From Corynebacterium felinum (GTDB taxonomy: Bacteria > Actinomycetota > Actinomycetes > Mycobacteriales > Mycobacteriaceae): a stretch of 64,000 nucleotides of DNA. The translations under genes were made by a program, and so were the position numbers. Each line of letters starts with the position of its first letter. Within the stretch, counting starts at the first letter, position 1. The stretch covers positions 2,604,001 through 2,668,000 of the forward strand of contig NZ_CP047209.1 in assembly GCF_030408755.1 (NCBI RefSeq), written 5' to 3'. The notes under the pieces are model-generated. The model was not told the DNA's origin, made no database searches, and was given only the letters and a program-made list of their open reading frames with translations. Below, one piece after another: positions 27,443 through 35,599 of this stretch.

Positions 27443-29309
27443 CCCGGATTTTTCATGGGTGTGGGGTGAAAAGGTGAGCAAAAAGTAAAGAAAGTGCTTC
27501 TTGACCTGCTAGAATAGAGATGTTTTGAAGTCAATAATCTAGGCAGAAAGAAACACTTTCAAGGTGAAGACTACCACATACATTCCACGGGTTGCTAGCT
27601 GTTCTCATCTTGTATCCGGTGCGGGGGTGTTACCGTTTGCTCACGTAGCCGAATTGGTGGGAATAAGTGACTGCCTTGATTCCGCTTTGCCGCGTTCTGG
27701 GCTCACGCACACGTTAGGGGATGTGTGGGTGAATCTGGCTTTATCGTTGATTGCTGGTGGGGATGATGTCCACGACATCACCTTGCTTTCTTCTGTTTCA
27801 ACCGCGTTAGCATCAAAATCGTTACCGTCAGTGACAACCGCATGGCGGCGGATCACAGAATATGCAGATACCAGCGAGCATGTGCGAGAAGGGTTTATCC
27901 ACGCAGCGAAACAAGCTCGCACTAGGGTGTGGGATTTGTTAGGTGATCACGCTCCGCATCGGGTGGCAACAGTTGAACAACCACTGGTTATCGATATTGA
28001 TGCCACGTTGATTACCGCACATTCCGATAAGGAAAACGCGACGCCTACCTATAAGAAAGGCTTTGGTTTCCACCCGTTATGTGCCTTTATTGATTACACC
28101 AGCATCGGTCTGCCTGGTGGGGAGTTTCTTAACTGCCTGCTTCGACCAGGAAATGCCGGGGCAAACACAATTCGTGATCACTGCCAGCTTGTTGACGAGA
28201 TTCTTGCCACCCTGCCTGATCACAGTGATGGTCAACCCTGGGGCAAACGATTAGTCATCCGTGCTGACAGTGCTGGTGGGACAAAGAAATTCATCAGTTT
28301 CCTCAACGATCACAACCTTGGGTATGTTCTGGGTTATTCCGCCCCGCCGACAGCGCGCATCACCCTTGACCATCACCTTCAATCCCAACAAACAACCAAC
28401 GCTGATACACAACACTTGGGAACCAGTGCTCACACAGGCAAAGACTGTGATCGGTGGGATACTCGGGTGCCGATTGTGCGTGCTTCAGGGGATCTGGTTT
28501 GTGATGAGAACCATTTCCTTGAAGACATCACCGGACTACTGCGCACCGCAAATATAGATGAGCACCAACCTTTGGTGAATCTTCTAGCTGACTACCCCGA
28601 GGATATGCGTGTTATCGCACGAATCGAACCACCCCACCCAGGGTGCCAACACAGTCTTTTCAACCAACATGGTGTTCGCGCCCAACTGTGCGTAACGAAC
28701 CTTATTGGGAATATTCAACACATTGACTACTGCTACCGTAATCGGTCTTTATGTGAACAACACATCAAAGACACCAAAGACCAAGGCCTTAGTAAACTGC
28801 CGTTTAAACAATTCGGGGCGAACCAAATCTGGTGTTTGATCGTTGCACTATCCCACCAACTTCTTACCTGGACGAAACTCATCGACGCCTGCCACCACAA
28901 GGATCATTCACACCAAGAAACAAGCAAGCCTTGGTGGACATGGGTGCCGAAGACTATCCGTGTAAGGTTTGTTGCGGTTGCATCAAAAATCACCACAAGC
29001 AGCAGACGCATCATCCTCCAGCTTGACCAGCACAACCCCCACACCCACACACTGGTCACGCTTATTGGCTACACCCAGAGCCTTCTACAGCCACGCTGGA
29101 AGAAACGAAAACCCTAACACCCCTAGGCCCACACACGCGATCTGGCAGCCACACTGCAGGCACACCCCAACCCCCAAACCCCACACAACTTTATGGACGC
29201 ACACCTTGCCCTAAAAACCACGAATCAAAGGGCGAAGGTGAACCAACCAACCCCACAAACACACCACCCCAACCCACCACCACCAAACCCACCCCATGAA
29301 AAATCTGGG
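27443..29309 (+). mobile_element. IS1380-family insertion sequence, copy 1
   Basis: This 1867-bp element has terminal inverted repeats CCCGGATTTTTCATGGG (27443-27459) and the complement of CCCATGAAAAATCTGGG (29293-29309), 16 of 17 matching. The tetranucleotide CTAG flanks both ends (27439-27442 and 29310-29313), consistent with a 4-bp target duplication. It carries one transposase gene followed by about 190 bp of CA-rich sequence. It is the same length as copy 2 at 60004 and, as far as read, differs from it at a single base (28901). Termini starting with CC and a short duplication fit IS1380. Confidence 0.88.
27564..29117 (+). CDS. IS1380-family DDE transposase (copy 1)
   Basis: The intact 517-residue transposase has an RNase-H-like core with catalytic residues plausibly Asp in VIDIDATLI near 145, Asp in LVIRADSAGG near 235 and Glu in RSLCEQHIKDTKDQGLSKLP near 395, the last being the Y-1/C1-like signature region of this family. 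YKKGFGFHPLCAFID is another family landmark. It starts with GTG at 27564 with only weak ribosome-site similarity. The protein is identical in both copies in this window, so the element has moved or been duplicated recently. Confidence 0.9.
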   Translation: MKTTTYIPRVASCSHLVSGAGVLPFAHVAELVGISDCLDSALPRSGLTHTLGDVWVNLALSLIAGGDDVHDITLLSSVSTALASKSLPSVTTAWRRITEYADTSEHVREGFIHAAKQARTRVWDLLGDHAPHRVATVEQPLVIDIDATLITAHSDKENATPTYKKGFGFHPLCAFIDYTSIGLPGGEFLNCLLRPGNAGANTIRDHCQLVDEILATLPDHSDGQPWGKRLVIRADSAGGTKKFISFLNDHNLGYVLGYSAPPTARITLDHHLQSQQTTNADTQHLGTSAHTGKDCDRWDTRVPIVRASGDLVCDENHFLEDITGLLRTANIDEHQPLVNLLADYPEDMRVIARIEPPHPGCQHSLFNQHGVRAQLCVTNLIGNIQHIDYCYRNRSLCEQHIKDTKDQGLSKLPFKQFGANQIWCLIVALSHQLLTWTKLIDACHHKDHSHQETSKPWWTWVPKTIRVRFVAVASKITTSSRRIILQLDQHNPHTHTLVTLIGYTQSLLQPRWKKRKP

Positions 29310-29348
29310 CTAGAGAATATTGCTATTAATTTCCTGATTTTTATCCAA

Positions 29349-29434
29349 AAATACTGATTCGACTTTCAGCACACCAGACAAAAAACGACCTGCACATTTA
29401 CAGGTAGCACTTGCTCTATGTCGAATCAATATTT
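29349..29434. repeat. Structured repeat element, copy C (first unit of the array)
   Basis: The outer arm AAATACTGATTCGAC (29349-29363) pairs with GTCGAATCAATATTT (29420-29434) except for one C-A mismatch. The inner hairpin is ACCTGC/ACAGGT. The left flank (GCTATTAAT, CAAAAATA) resembles that of copies A and B, so this looks like the founding copy of the array. Confidence 0.78.
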
Positions 29435-29544
29435 CACGCATATGTTGACAAATCCACACAAGCACCCACACCCGCGCCACCCCCGACGTCGTCACGCCCC
29501 GACACAGCACAGAGCTTCAACAAGGGCACACACATCCCCGTTTT

Positions 29545-29630
29545 AAAAACTGATTCGACTTTCAGCACACCAGACAAAAAACGACCTGCACTTTTGCAGG
29601 TAGTACTCGCTCTATGTCGAATCAATATTT
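29545..29630. repeat. Structured repeat element, copy D
   Basis: It has the same structure as copy C with a perfect inner stem ACCTGC-ACTTTT-GCAGGT. It differs from E at two bases (AGTACTCGC against AGCACTTGC). On the minus strand the inner stem is followed by CGTTTTTT, so it also has terminator form. Confidence 0.78.
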
Positions 29631-29740
29631 CACGCATATGTTGACAAATCCACACAAGCACCCACACCCGCGCCACCCCCGACGTCGTCACGCCCCGACA
29701 CAGCACAGAGCTTCAACAAGGGCACACACATCCCCGTTTT

Positions 29741-29826
29741 AAAAACTGATTCGACTTTCAGCACACCAGACAAAAAACGACCTGCACTTTTGCAGGTAGC
29801 ACTTGCTCTATGTCGAATCAATATTT
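29741..29826. repeat. Structured repeat element, copy E (nearest purD)
   Basis: The outer stem lies at 29741-29755 with 29812-29826. The inner hairpin ACCTGC/GCAGGT is perfect and is followed on the minus strand by CGTTTTTT. It is the first copy met by transcription leaving purD. Confidence 0.78.
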
Positions 29827-29881
29827 CACGCATATGTTGACAAATCCACACAAGCACCCACACCCGCGCCACCCACAACAC

Positions 29882-29920
29882 AAAAACACCCCCACCTAGC
29901 ACGTGGCTTGAGTGAGGGTG
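29882..29920 (-). terminator. Probable purD terminator
   Basis: On the minus strand CACCCTCAC pairs with the GTGGGGGTG side (29914-29920 against 29887-29893, imperfect) and is followed by TTTTTG. It lies 12 bp behind the purD stop and before the repeat array. Confidence 0.6.
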
Positions 29921-29931
29921 CGTCTCGTGTT

Positions 29932-31200
29932 TTAGATACTGATTCGACCTTCCACAGCAGGAAGGGCAATATCGCTGCGGTAGTGGCCGCCATCCAGACT
30001 AATAGTCTCAAGCACGGCATACGCCTGCTCACGCGCCTGCGCCAGCGTCGCACCCACACCCACCACATTCAACACACGGCCGCCTGCCGACACCAGCTCA
30101 CCTGCGTCATTGCGGGCAGTACCTGCGTGACGGACAGCCTCGTGCTCAGCCCCAGTAATCACATCCCCGGCGCGTGGGGTATCAGGGTAATTATGGGCGG
30201 CCAGTACCACGGTCAAAGCGTAGCCTTCTTCCCACTCCAGCGCAGGCTGATCGGCCAAAGTGCCGGTTGCGACCGCGTTGAGCAGGGTGGCCAGTGGGGT
30301 TTTCAGCAGTGCGAGCACAGCCTGGGTTTCAGGGTCCCCGAAACGGCAGTTGAACTCGACCACAGCAGGGCCTTGCTCACCCCACGCCAAACCGGCATAC
30401 AGCAGCCCGGAGTAGGAGCAGCCGCGGGCAACCATTTCCTTGGCCACGGGCACGCATACTTCATCGACGATGCGCTGCACACCATTCTCGGGCAGCCACG
30501 GCAGTGGGCAGTACGCGCCCATGCCACCGGTGTTGGGGCCCTCATCATTATCGCGCACGCGCTTGTGGTCTTGCGCAGGCAGAAGTGGGATCACGGTTTC
30601 GCCGTCGACAAGGCAAAACAGGGAAACTTCCGGCCCATCGAGGAAGGATTCCAGCAACACGGGGTTGCCGGCAGCCAGAACCGCGTCCACATGTGCGCGG
30701 GCTACAGTACGATCAGGGCTGACTACCACACCTTTGCCTGCGGCGAGCCCGTCATCTTTGACAACGAAGGTGGGGCCGAAATTGTCGAGTGCCGCTTCGA
30801 TCTCGTCATCGGTCGCGCCGGGGATAATTTGCTGCGCGCGGGCGGTGTTCACGCCTGCTGCGGCCATGATGTCTTTCGCGAAAGCTTTGGAGCCTTCGAT
30901 GCGGGCGGCATCCTTGTTTGGGCCGAAAACGGCGAAACCCTCGGCGCGGAGTGCATCGGCGACTCCAGCAACGAGGGGGATTTCAGGTCCGATCACAACA
31001 AGGTCAGCGTTGATGTTTTTCGCAAGTGCGACCATGGTGTCGGGGCAGTCTACTTTTTTCGCATCAGGGTGGCAGGTGGCGATTTGCTCCATGCCGACGT
31101 TGCCTGGTGCTACGTGCAGTTCGGTTACTGCTGGGTCTTTGGCGATGCCGAGGGCGAGGGCGTGCTCACGGGCGCCCGATCCGATAACAAGAATGCGCAT
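29932..31200 (-). CDS. purD: Phosphoribosylamine-glycine ligase (GAR synthetase)
   Basis: This ATP-grasp enzyme of 422 residues performs step 2 of purine synthesis. The N-terminus [16 protein letters not shown] and the ATP-grasp segments [16 protein letters not shown] (about 145-160) and [16 protein letters not shown] (about 285-300) are diagnostic. The C-terminus VEGRISI ends at the TAA at 29932-29934; these last codons carry the GTCGAATC sequence found in the repeat array behind the gene. The ATG is at 31198-31200. It is monocistronic. Confidence 0.97.
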   Translation of the reverse strand: MRILVIGSGAREHALALGIAKDPAVTELHVAPGNVGMEQIATCHPDAKKVDCPDTMVALAKNINADLVVIGPEIPLVAGVADALRAEGFAVFGPNKDAARIEGSKAFAKDIMAAAGVNTARAQQIIPGATDDEIEAALDNFGPTFVVKDDGLAAGKGVVVSPDRTVARAHVDAVLAAGNPVLLESFLDGPEVSLFCLVDGETVIPLLPAQDHKRVRDNDEGPNTGGMGAYCPLPWLPENGVQRIVDEVCVPVAKEMVARGCSYSGLLYAGLAWGEQGPAVVEFNCRFGDPETQAVLALLKTPLATLLNAVATGTLADQPALEWEEGYALTVVLAAHNYPDTPRAGDVITGAEHEAVRHAGTARNDAGELVSAGGRVLNVVGVGATLAQAREQAYAVLETISLDGGHYRSDIALPAVEGRISI

Positions 31201-31376
31201 GGTCTAAAGATTTTAGCTGATATTTCACGCCTGTTTTCTGCTGTCGCCAACCCACCTGCACTATTTGCAGCATCGACTAACATTTGCCCTGCATAGAGCC
31301 TATTTTTAGTTGCCTGCGCGTGCGCGGGTGTTGGCGCGGGTCAGAGGGCGGGTTGCTAGGTGCTGAGCAGCTGCTT

Positions 31377-31409
31377 GGCGGGTGTGTGGCGGGTGTGTGG
31401 CGGGTGTGT
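31377..31409 (+). repeat. Short tandem repeat, 11-bp unit
   Basis: Three perfect copies of GGCGGGTGTGT stand 60 bp upstream of the HIT gene, within a G/T-rich tract (31340-31450) in the purD-HIT divergent gap. This is a simple repeat that could vary in copy number. Confidence 0.8.
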
Positions 31410-31469
31410 GAGGGATGGGGGTGGGTGTGTGGGGCAGGATCTCACGGTGGTGGGCTAGGGTGGTGAGGC

Positions 31470-31877
31470 ATGAGTAGTGTTTTCACCAAGATTATTAACG
31501 GCGAGTTGCCGGGTCGCTTCGTCTACCGCGATGAAGATGTGGTTGCGTTTTTAACTATCGAACCGCTTGCTTATGGTCATACGTTGGTTGTTCCGGTGCA
31601 GGAAGTGGATCGGTGGACTGATCTAGATCCTGCTGTGTGGGCAAAGGTGTGTGCTGTGTCGCAGCGGGTGGGTCAGGCTATTGTGTCTGCTTTCGACTCC
31701 CCGCGGGCGGGCATGATTATTGCTGGTTTTGATGTGCCGCATACGCATATCCATGTGTTCCCTGCTGCGAAGATGAGTGACTACGATTTCTCCCGCGCAC
31801 TGGGGATGAATGAGACTGATCCTGCGAAGATGGATGAGGCTGCTGAGAAAATCATCGCTGCCCTCGCCAACACTTAA
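31470..31877 (+). CDS. HIT-family nucleotide hydrolase
   Basis: This histidine-triad protein of 135 residues starts MSSVFTKIINGELPGRFVYRDEDVVAFL, and the catalytic HxHxH appears in VPHTHIHVFP near residue 93. The family hydrolyses nucleoside phosphoramidates or AMP-linked substrates. Two acidic C-terminal helices follow. The ATG is at 31470. It is divergent from purD and convergent with the unknown membrane gene ending at 31939, as in related genomes where a HIT gene follows purD. Confidence 0.92.
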   Translation: MSSVFTKIINGELPGRFVYRDEDVVAFLTIEPLAYGHTLVVPVQEVDRWTDLDPAVWAKVCAVSQRVGQAIVSAFDSPRAGMIIAGFDVPHTHIHVFPAAKMSDYDFSRALGMNETDPAKMDEAAEKIIAALANT

Positions 31878-31938
31878 GCGTATCGACGCCCCCACCTACG
31901 CCCTGATACCCTACGGCGTTGGGTGGGTGGCTGGCGCT

Positions 31939-32832
31939 TTAAGTGCCAACAGGCAGCAATTGGCGCTGTTTGACATGTGAGTCTTGGACGTGTTCGACAA
32001 GGGCGATCACGTGTTTAAACCATTTGGCGCATGTAACTTTGTCGTTCAGGTCATCTGGCAAGTCTTTAAGTTCCATGCTTTCGATAACGAGCACACCAGG
32101 ATATTTATTTCCAACCTCAAGGCGAATTGCCAAGATGACGAGTGAGTGCATTCGCATTTTTTCGACGAAGTCGGCGGGAATATTACAATCTTGAATCATG
32201 CAATTTTTCCAGTTTTTCGCCGTGCCAGGCACCCGAAATATTGAAAGCCCTTTGTCATAACCGTCGGCGATCACTCCGTAATCACGTGAATATCGCGTTC
32301 GTCCAAACTCACGATATCGAGCATGACCCGAAGTTCGAGCAATTGGGATAAAACAGCATCCTGCCGAATCATAACAATACACAGTTAATCGCACATCGTT
32401 ACGAACTCTTTCTCCGCTCAGATCGACAAGTTCGCACTCTTGAGCCAACTTATCCAAAGCAAAAACGACAACAGCTAGCGTGCTCTTCTGATACCTGTCG
32501 ATCAGTTTTTTCCACGTTTCTTTTTCAACAGCGTGCTGCTGGATAAACCGCTGAACCTGCTCCTCCGATTCCCGCAGTTTATCCTCGACCTGCTTATAGC
32601 TCTTTTTTCTTCTACGGAAACCCAGCCCTGACGCAGCAAGAAAAAGGCCTGTAAAGACTACCAAAACCCCTCTCCACCTACTGTCAATGGTGGAAAAATA
32701 AGGGAAAACCGTAAGCGCTATGCTCTCAATAGTGACGAAACCAAAAAGCATCGAGGGCCAATTTTCTTCAAGAAAATCAATACCCTTGTGCACACTTCCC
32801 CACCCACGATCGTAATTCTGCATTGTGGCCAC
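31939..32832 (-). CDS. Unknown two-helix membrane protein with coiled coil and GAF-like sensor domain
   Basis: This 297-residue protein has two hydrophobic helices at about 28-46 and 55-72, a basic stop-transfer RRRKK, then a charged coiled coil at about 78-112 and a cytosolic alpha/beta domain at about 115-285. The last has a GAF-like order: LTVYCYDSAGCCFIPIARTSG, then GVIADGYDKGLSIFRVPG, ending KYPGVLVIESMELKDLPDD. This suggests a ligand-binding sensor fixed to the membrane. A 99-residue gene lies 6 bp upstream in the same orientation. Both are AT-richer than their neighbours and occupy a place where relatives carry other genes. I do not recognise the family; GAF-like is an impression from pattern. 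Confidence 0.6.
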   Translation of the reverse strand: MATMQNYDRGWGSVHKGIDFLEENWPSMLFGFVTIESIALTVFPYFSTIDSRWRGVLVVFTGLFLAASGLGFRRRKKSYKQVEDKLRESEEQVQRFIQQHAVEKETWKKLIDRYQKSTLAVVVFALDKLAQECELVDLSGERVRNDVRLTVYCYDSAGCCFIPIARTSGHARYREFGRTRYSRDYGVIADGYDKGLSIFRVPGTAKNWKNCMIQDCNIPADFVEKMRMHSLVILAIRLEVGNKYPGVLVIESMELKDLPDDLNDKVTCAKWFKHVIALVEHVQDSHVKQRQLLPVGT

Positions 32833-32838
32833 AAAACT

Positions 32839-33138
32839 CTATGCGTAGGTGAGTTGATTGGTCCCTTGAGTCAAGACAAGATCATTGGAATTTTGATATT
32901 CGCGAGTAATAGATTCCAAAAATAAATCGGCTTTATTGATAGCCTTCCCAACACTGTCAGCCAAAAACGAGGCGCGAATTTCGATACGCATACTATCGGG
33001 AAGAAAGCTAATATTCTTCAAAGAATCTTCCGGTAGGCGGTCAAACACTTCATAGAGCTTTTCAGCAATACGAGAAATTTGGTTGACATCAGTAACCTTC
33101 TCAGGATAGATGAACGCACGCAGATCATATTCCTGCAT
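32839..33138 (-). CDS. Small partner protein of the membrane sensor, unknown
   Basis: This 99-residue soluble protein (MQEYDLRAFIYPEKVTD...) reads as mixed alpha/beta with a helical middle (QISRIAEKLYEVFDRL) and MRIEIRASFLADSVGKAINKADLFLESI. The ATG at 33136-33138 has AAGGGG about ten bases ahead; a GTG nine bases upstream is the alternative. It is the first gene of a two-gene operon with the membrane protein 6 bp downstream. No family is recognised. The tight pairing implies a functional link, for example a regulator or a small subunit. Confidence 0.6.
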   Translation of the reverse strand: MQEYDLRAFIYPEKVTDVNQISRIAEKLYEVFDRLPEDSLKNISFLPDSMRIEIRASFLADSVGKAINKADLFLESITREYQNSNDLVLTQGTNQLTYA

Positions 33139-33233
33139 ATCTGTCACGCCCCTTCATTCTCGCAGCTCTCGTGATCACAATAATGAATACGACCTAGTAT
33201 AGCGTTGCCCTCCCACAGTCCTTATGACAATTC

Positions 33234-34730
33234 TCAAAGATTTCCCTTTTTCGAGTTCATCACCACCTTCGGGAAGCTCACGCGGAAAGTTGTTCCCTCA
33301 CCGGGGGCGGTTGTCACGGTGATGGTGCCCTTGTGGGACTCCACAATCGACTTCACAATCGCAAGGCCTAGGCCCGATCCACCGGTGGCGCGGGTGCGGG
33401 AAGTATCGGCGCGGTAAAAGCGCTCGAAAATATGAGAGGCATCCTCGGCAGTCATACCCACACCGTCATCAATCACATCCACCGTGATCGACTCCGCCGT
33501 CGCCCCCACAACGACATCAACTTTCGCCTCATCACCACCATGCTTCAACGCATTCACCACGAGGTTCGTGAGCACTTGTCGCAGGCGGCCGGGATCACCA
33601 ATAACCACCGGTGGCTCATCCGTTTCCCCTGAAACCGTCATCGAACGATCAGGGAAGGCACCCTGGACTGAGCCCAACACCGACTGGGACAAACTGAGCA
33701 CATCGACCGGCATTTCCTCGAAACGAGTTTCCTCCGCGCGAGTCAGACTGAGTAAGTCTTCGACCAGCACGCTCATGCGGCCGGCTTCCTCCTCAATCTT
33801 ATTCAGCACCATCTTCGCATCGTCAGTCGCCCCACACCGATACAGCTCCGCATAGCCTTTCACACTGGTTAACGGTGTGCGCAACTCATGCGAGGCATCG
33901 CCAACGAAACGACGCATCTGTGCTTCCTTGGCCTGCAGTTCAATGATCACCGACTGCAGCTGCTCCATCATCACATTCATCGAACGGCTCATTGCCCCCA
34001 CCTCAGTATTCTCAGGAAGTACAGGGGCGCGGCGATCCAAATCCCCACCGGCAATTGCCTTCGCCGTCTCCTCCACCTTGCGCAATGGCTGCAGTGTTTT
34101 CTGAATAATCACATGGCCAAACAACCCCACCATCACCAACACGATGATGCCAATCGAAATCTGGCCCGCAGCCAACCGGTTCAAAAACTCCCGGTCCTCA
34201 TCAATCTGCTTGGCCACCACCACAATAAAATCGCGGTGCGTCGAGGCAATGACCCGCCACTCCGTGCTGTCGTCACGCTGCCACGAACGCACCGTATGGG
34301 GTTGACCATCAACATTGACATTTCGCGTATCCGGAATCTCCTCCGGCTCATGGCTGACATACACCAACTTGCCATCATGGTAATAGCGGCCCACAAAGAA
34401 ATCCGAAGGCAAACTAAAAAAACCAGAATTCGCCTGCGCATACAAACTATCCTGCTTCGCCCACGTATTTAAGCCCTGCTTGAGCTCCTCATCCACACGC
34501 GACAATGCCTCAGCCTCCATCGACTGTTGAATCGCCACACCCGAGGCCAACAAACCAAAAGAGGTAATCAAAATGGTGACAAAAACCAAACCAAAACGCA
34601 GCGGAACACCCCGGCGCGTATCCCGTCCAGCCCTAGTCACCCGCTTCTTGCCGGACTGGGCAGGCGAGTCGGTGGAGGCGTCGGCAAACGAACTGCCGGA
34701 AAACGGATTCAGCACAATACCAAACCCCAA
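33234..34730 (-). CDS. phoS: Sensor histidine kinase PhoS-like
   Basis: This 498-residue membrane kinase has a first helix at about 46-66, an extracytoplasmic sensor at about 70-185, a second helix at about 190-209, HAMP at about 210-262, a dimerisation domain with His281 in GDASHELRTPLTSVKGY, and an ATPase domain with NALKHG, DDGVGMTAED and GGSGLGLAIVKSI. In C. glutamicum PhoS with PhoR governs the phosphate-starvation response, and the operon stands in the same neighbourhood after purD and the HIT gene. The identification rests on that synteny plus family. The TTG start lies directly after the phoR stop; a GTG 15 bases later is possible. The gene is translationally coupled to phoR. Confidence 0.8.
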   Translation of the reverse strand: MGFGIVLNPFSGSSFADASTDSPAQSGKKRVTRAGRDTRRGVPLRFGLVFVTILITSFGLLASGVAIQQSMEAEALSRVDEELKQGLNTWAKQDSLYAQANSGFFSLPSDFFVGRYYHDGKLVYVSHEPEEIPDTRNVNVDGQPHTVRSWQRDDSTEWRVIASTHRDFIVVVAKQIDEDREFLNRLAAGQISIGIIVLVMVGLFGHVIIQKTLQPLRKVEETAKAIAGGDLDRRAPVLPENTEVGAMSRSMNVMMEQLQSVIIELQAKEAQMRRFVGDASHELRTPLTSVKGYAELYRCGATDDAKMVLNKIEEEAGRMSVLVEDLLSLTRAEETRFEEMPVDVLSLSQSVLGSVQGAFPDRSMTVSGETDEPPVVIGDPGRLRQVLTNLVVNALKHGGDEAKVDVVVGATAESITVDVIDDGVGMTAEDASHIFERFYRADTSRTRATGGSGLGLAIVKSIVESHKGTITVTTAPGEGTTFRVSFPKVVMNSKKGNL

Positions 34731-35435
34731 CTACCCGCGTGGGCGGCGCAGCACATAACCCACACCACGAACAGTGTGAATCAACGGCACATCCGTGGTG
34801 TCAATCTTGCGGCGCAAATACGAAATATAGGATTCCACCACATTTCCATCCCCGCCAAAATCGTAATGCCACACATTATCCAAAATCTTCGCCTTCGACA
34901 GCACCACCTCAGCGTTGAGCAGCAAATAGCGCAGCAGATTAAATTCCGTCGGCGACAGATCAATCACCACACCACCCCGCGTCACTTCGTGGGTATCGTC
35001 ATTGAGCTCCAGATCGTGATAGCTCAGCACCGCCGGATTGTCCTCCGGCTGCTCCACCTTCGCGCCCCTGCGCAAAATCACCCGTAGTCGCGTAATCACC
35101 TCTTCCAAGCTAAAAGGCTTGGTCACATAATCATCAGCGCCAATGGTCAAGCCGTGGATCCGATGCTCCACCGCATCCTTGGCTGTCAAAAACAGGACAG
35201 GCCCCTCAAAGCCCTCCTGACGTAGCTTCGGCAAAAGCTCGAAACCATCCATGCCTGGCATCATCACATCCAAAATGAAGGCATCGGGTTCAAACTCACG
35301 CGCTACTTCCAGCGCCTGCATCCCCGAATGTGCCGTGGCTACCTCGAAGCCTTGAAAACGCAAGCTTACGCTGAGTAGCTCCACGATATTGGGCTCATCA
35401 TCAACAACGAGGACTTTGGTGTTTTTTTCGCTCAT
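34731..35435 (-). CDS. phoR: Response regulator PhoR-like (OmpR family)
   Basis: This 234-residue DNA-binding response regulator has a receiver domain at 5-120 with the phospho-acceptor Asp56 in FILDVMMPGMDG and the conserved Lys in TIGADDYVTKPFS. The winged-helix domain at about 140-232 contains DLSPTEFNLLRYLLLN and VVESYISYLRRKID. In C. glutamicum this regulator activates phosphate-acquisition genes. The ATG is at 35433-35435. It is the first gene of the phoR-phoS pair; the shared promoter lies in 35436-35599, divergent from the MFS exporter. Confidence 0.82.
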   Translation of the reverse strand: MSEKNTKVLVVDDEPNIVELLSVSLRFQGFEVATAHSGMQALEVAREFEPDAFILDVMMPGMDGFELLPKLRQEGFEGPVLFLTAKDAVEHRIHGLTIGADDYVTKPFSLEEVITRLRVILRRGAKVEQPEDNPAVLSYHDLELNDDTHEVTRGGVVIDLSPTEFNLLRYLLLNAEVVLSKAKILDNVWHYDFGGDGNVVESYISYLRRKIDTTDVPLIHTVRGVGYVLRRPRG

Positions 35436-35578
35436 TCTTCTATTGTTCCTTAAAACTGCGCAGTTTTTCGAAGCCGCTACTTTGTCAGGCTCCCACAGAA
35501 TCTAAGCACCCCCAACTCTGCGAAGGCTGGGATACAACTGCCAGCAGCCTGTGAATCCACAGTAGTAACTGTAACGAC

Positions 35579-35588
35579 CGTTCGGTAT
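35579..35588. promoter_or_regulatory. Palindromic TetR-type operator at the MFS exporter promoter
   Basis: The sequence ACCGTTCGGT is a CCG-CGG dyad, followed at once by TATAGT, a fair -10 hexamer 12 bp before the ATG at 35600. A TetR regulator is encoded at the end of the same operon, so autoregulation is likely. This is inferred from position. Confidence 0.5.
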
Positions 35589-35599
35589 AGTTTGCTTCC

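Larger units (their letters stand above)
29349..29874. repeat. 196-bp tandem repeat array downstream of purD
   Basis: Three units start at 29349, 29545 and 29741 with an exact 196-bp period; the last is cut off after 134 bp at 29874. Each unit is the 86-bp structured element plus about 110 bp of spacer. Units 2 and 3 are almost identical. GATTCGAC, which opens the outer stem at 29356, 29552 and 29748, recurs at 29941 inside the last codons of purD, 193 bp further on, and the sequence before it aligns with the spacer end. Minus-strand frames of 90 codons crossing the array are products of the repeat. Confidence 0.85.

Noticed and set aside
29349..29874. The array as CRISPR
   Set aside because: Only three units, 86-bp palindromic elements, near-identical spacers and no cas genes.
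29434..29902. Repeated 90-codon minus-strand frames across the tandem array (RHRAS, AGRFLSGVLKVES)
   Set aside because: They follow the 196-bp repeat and cross the non-coding spacer. Similar peptide is readable in copies A and B, but in A the outer stem introduces stops, so structure rather than peptide is conserved.
33888..34472. A 194-codon plus-strand frame opposite phoS
   Set aside because: Antisense shadow with His/Arg/Thr-rich composition; the kinase motifs on the other strand are clear.
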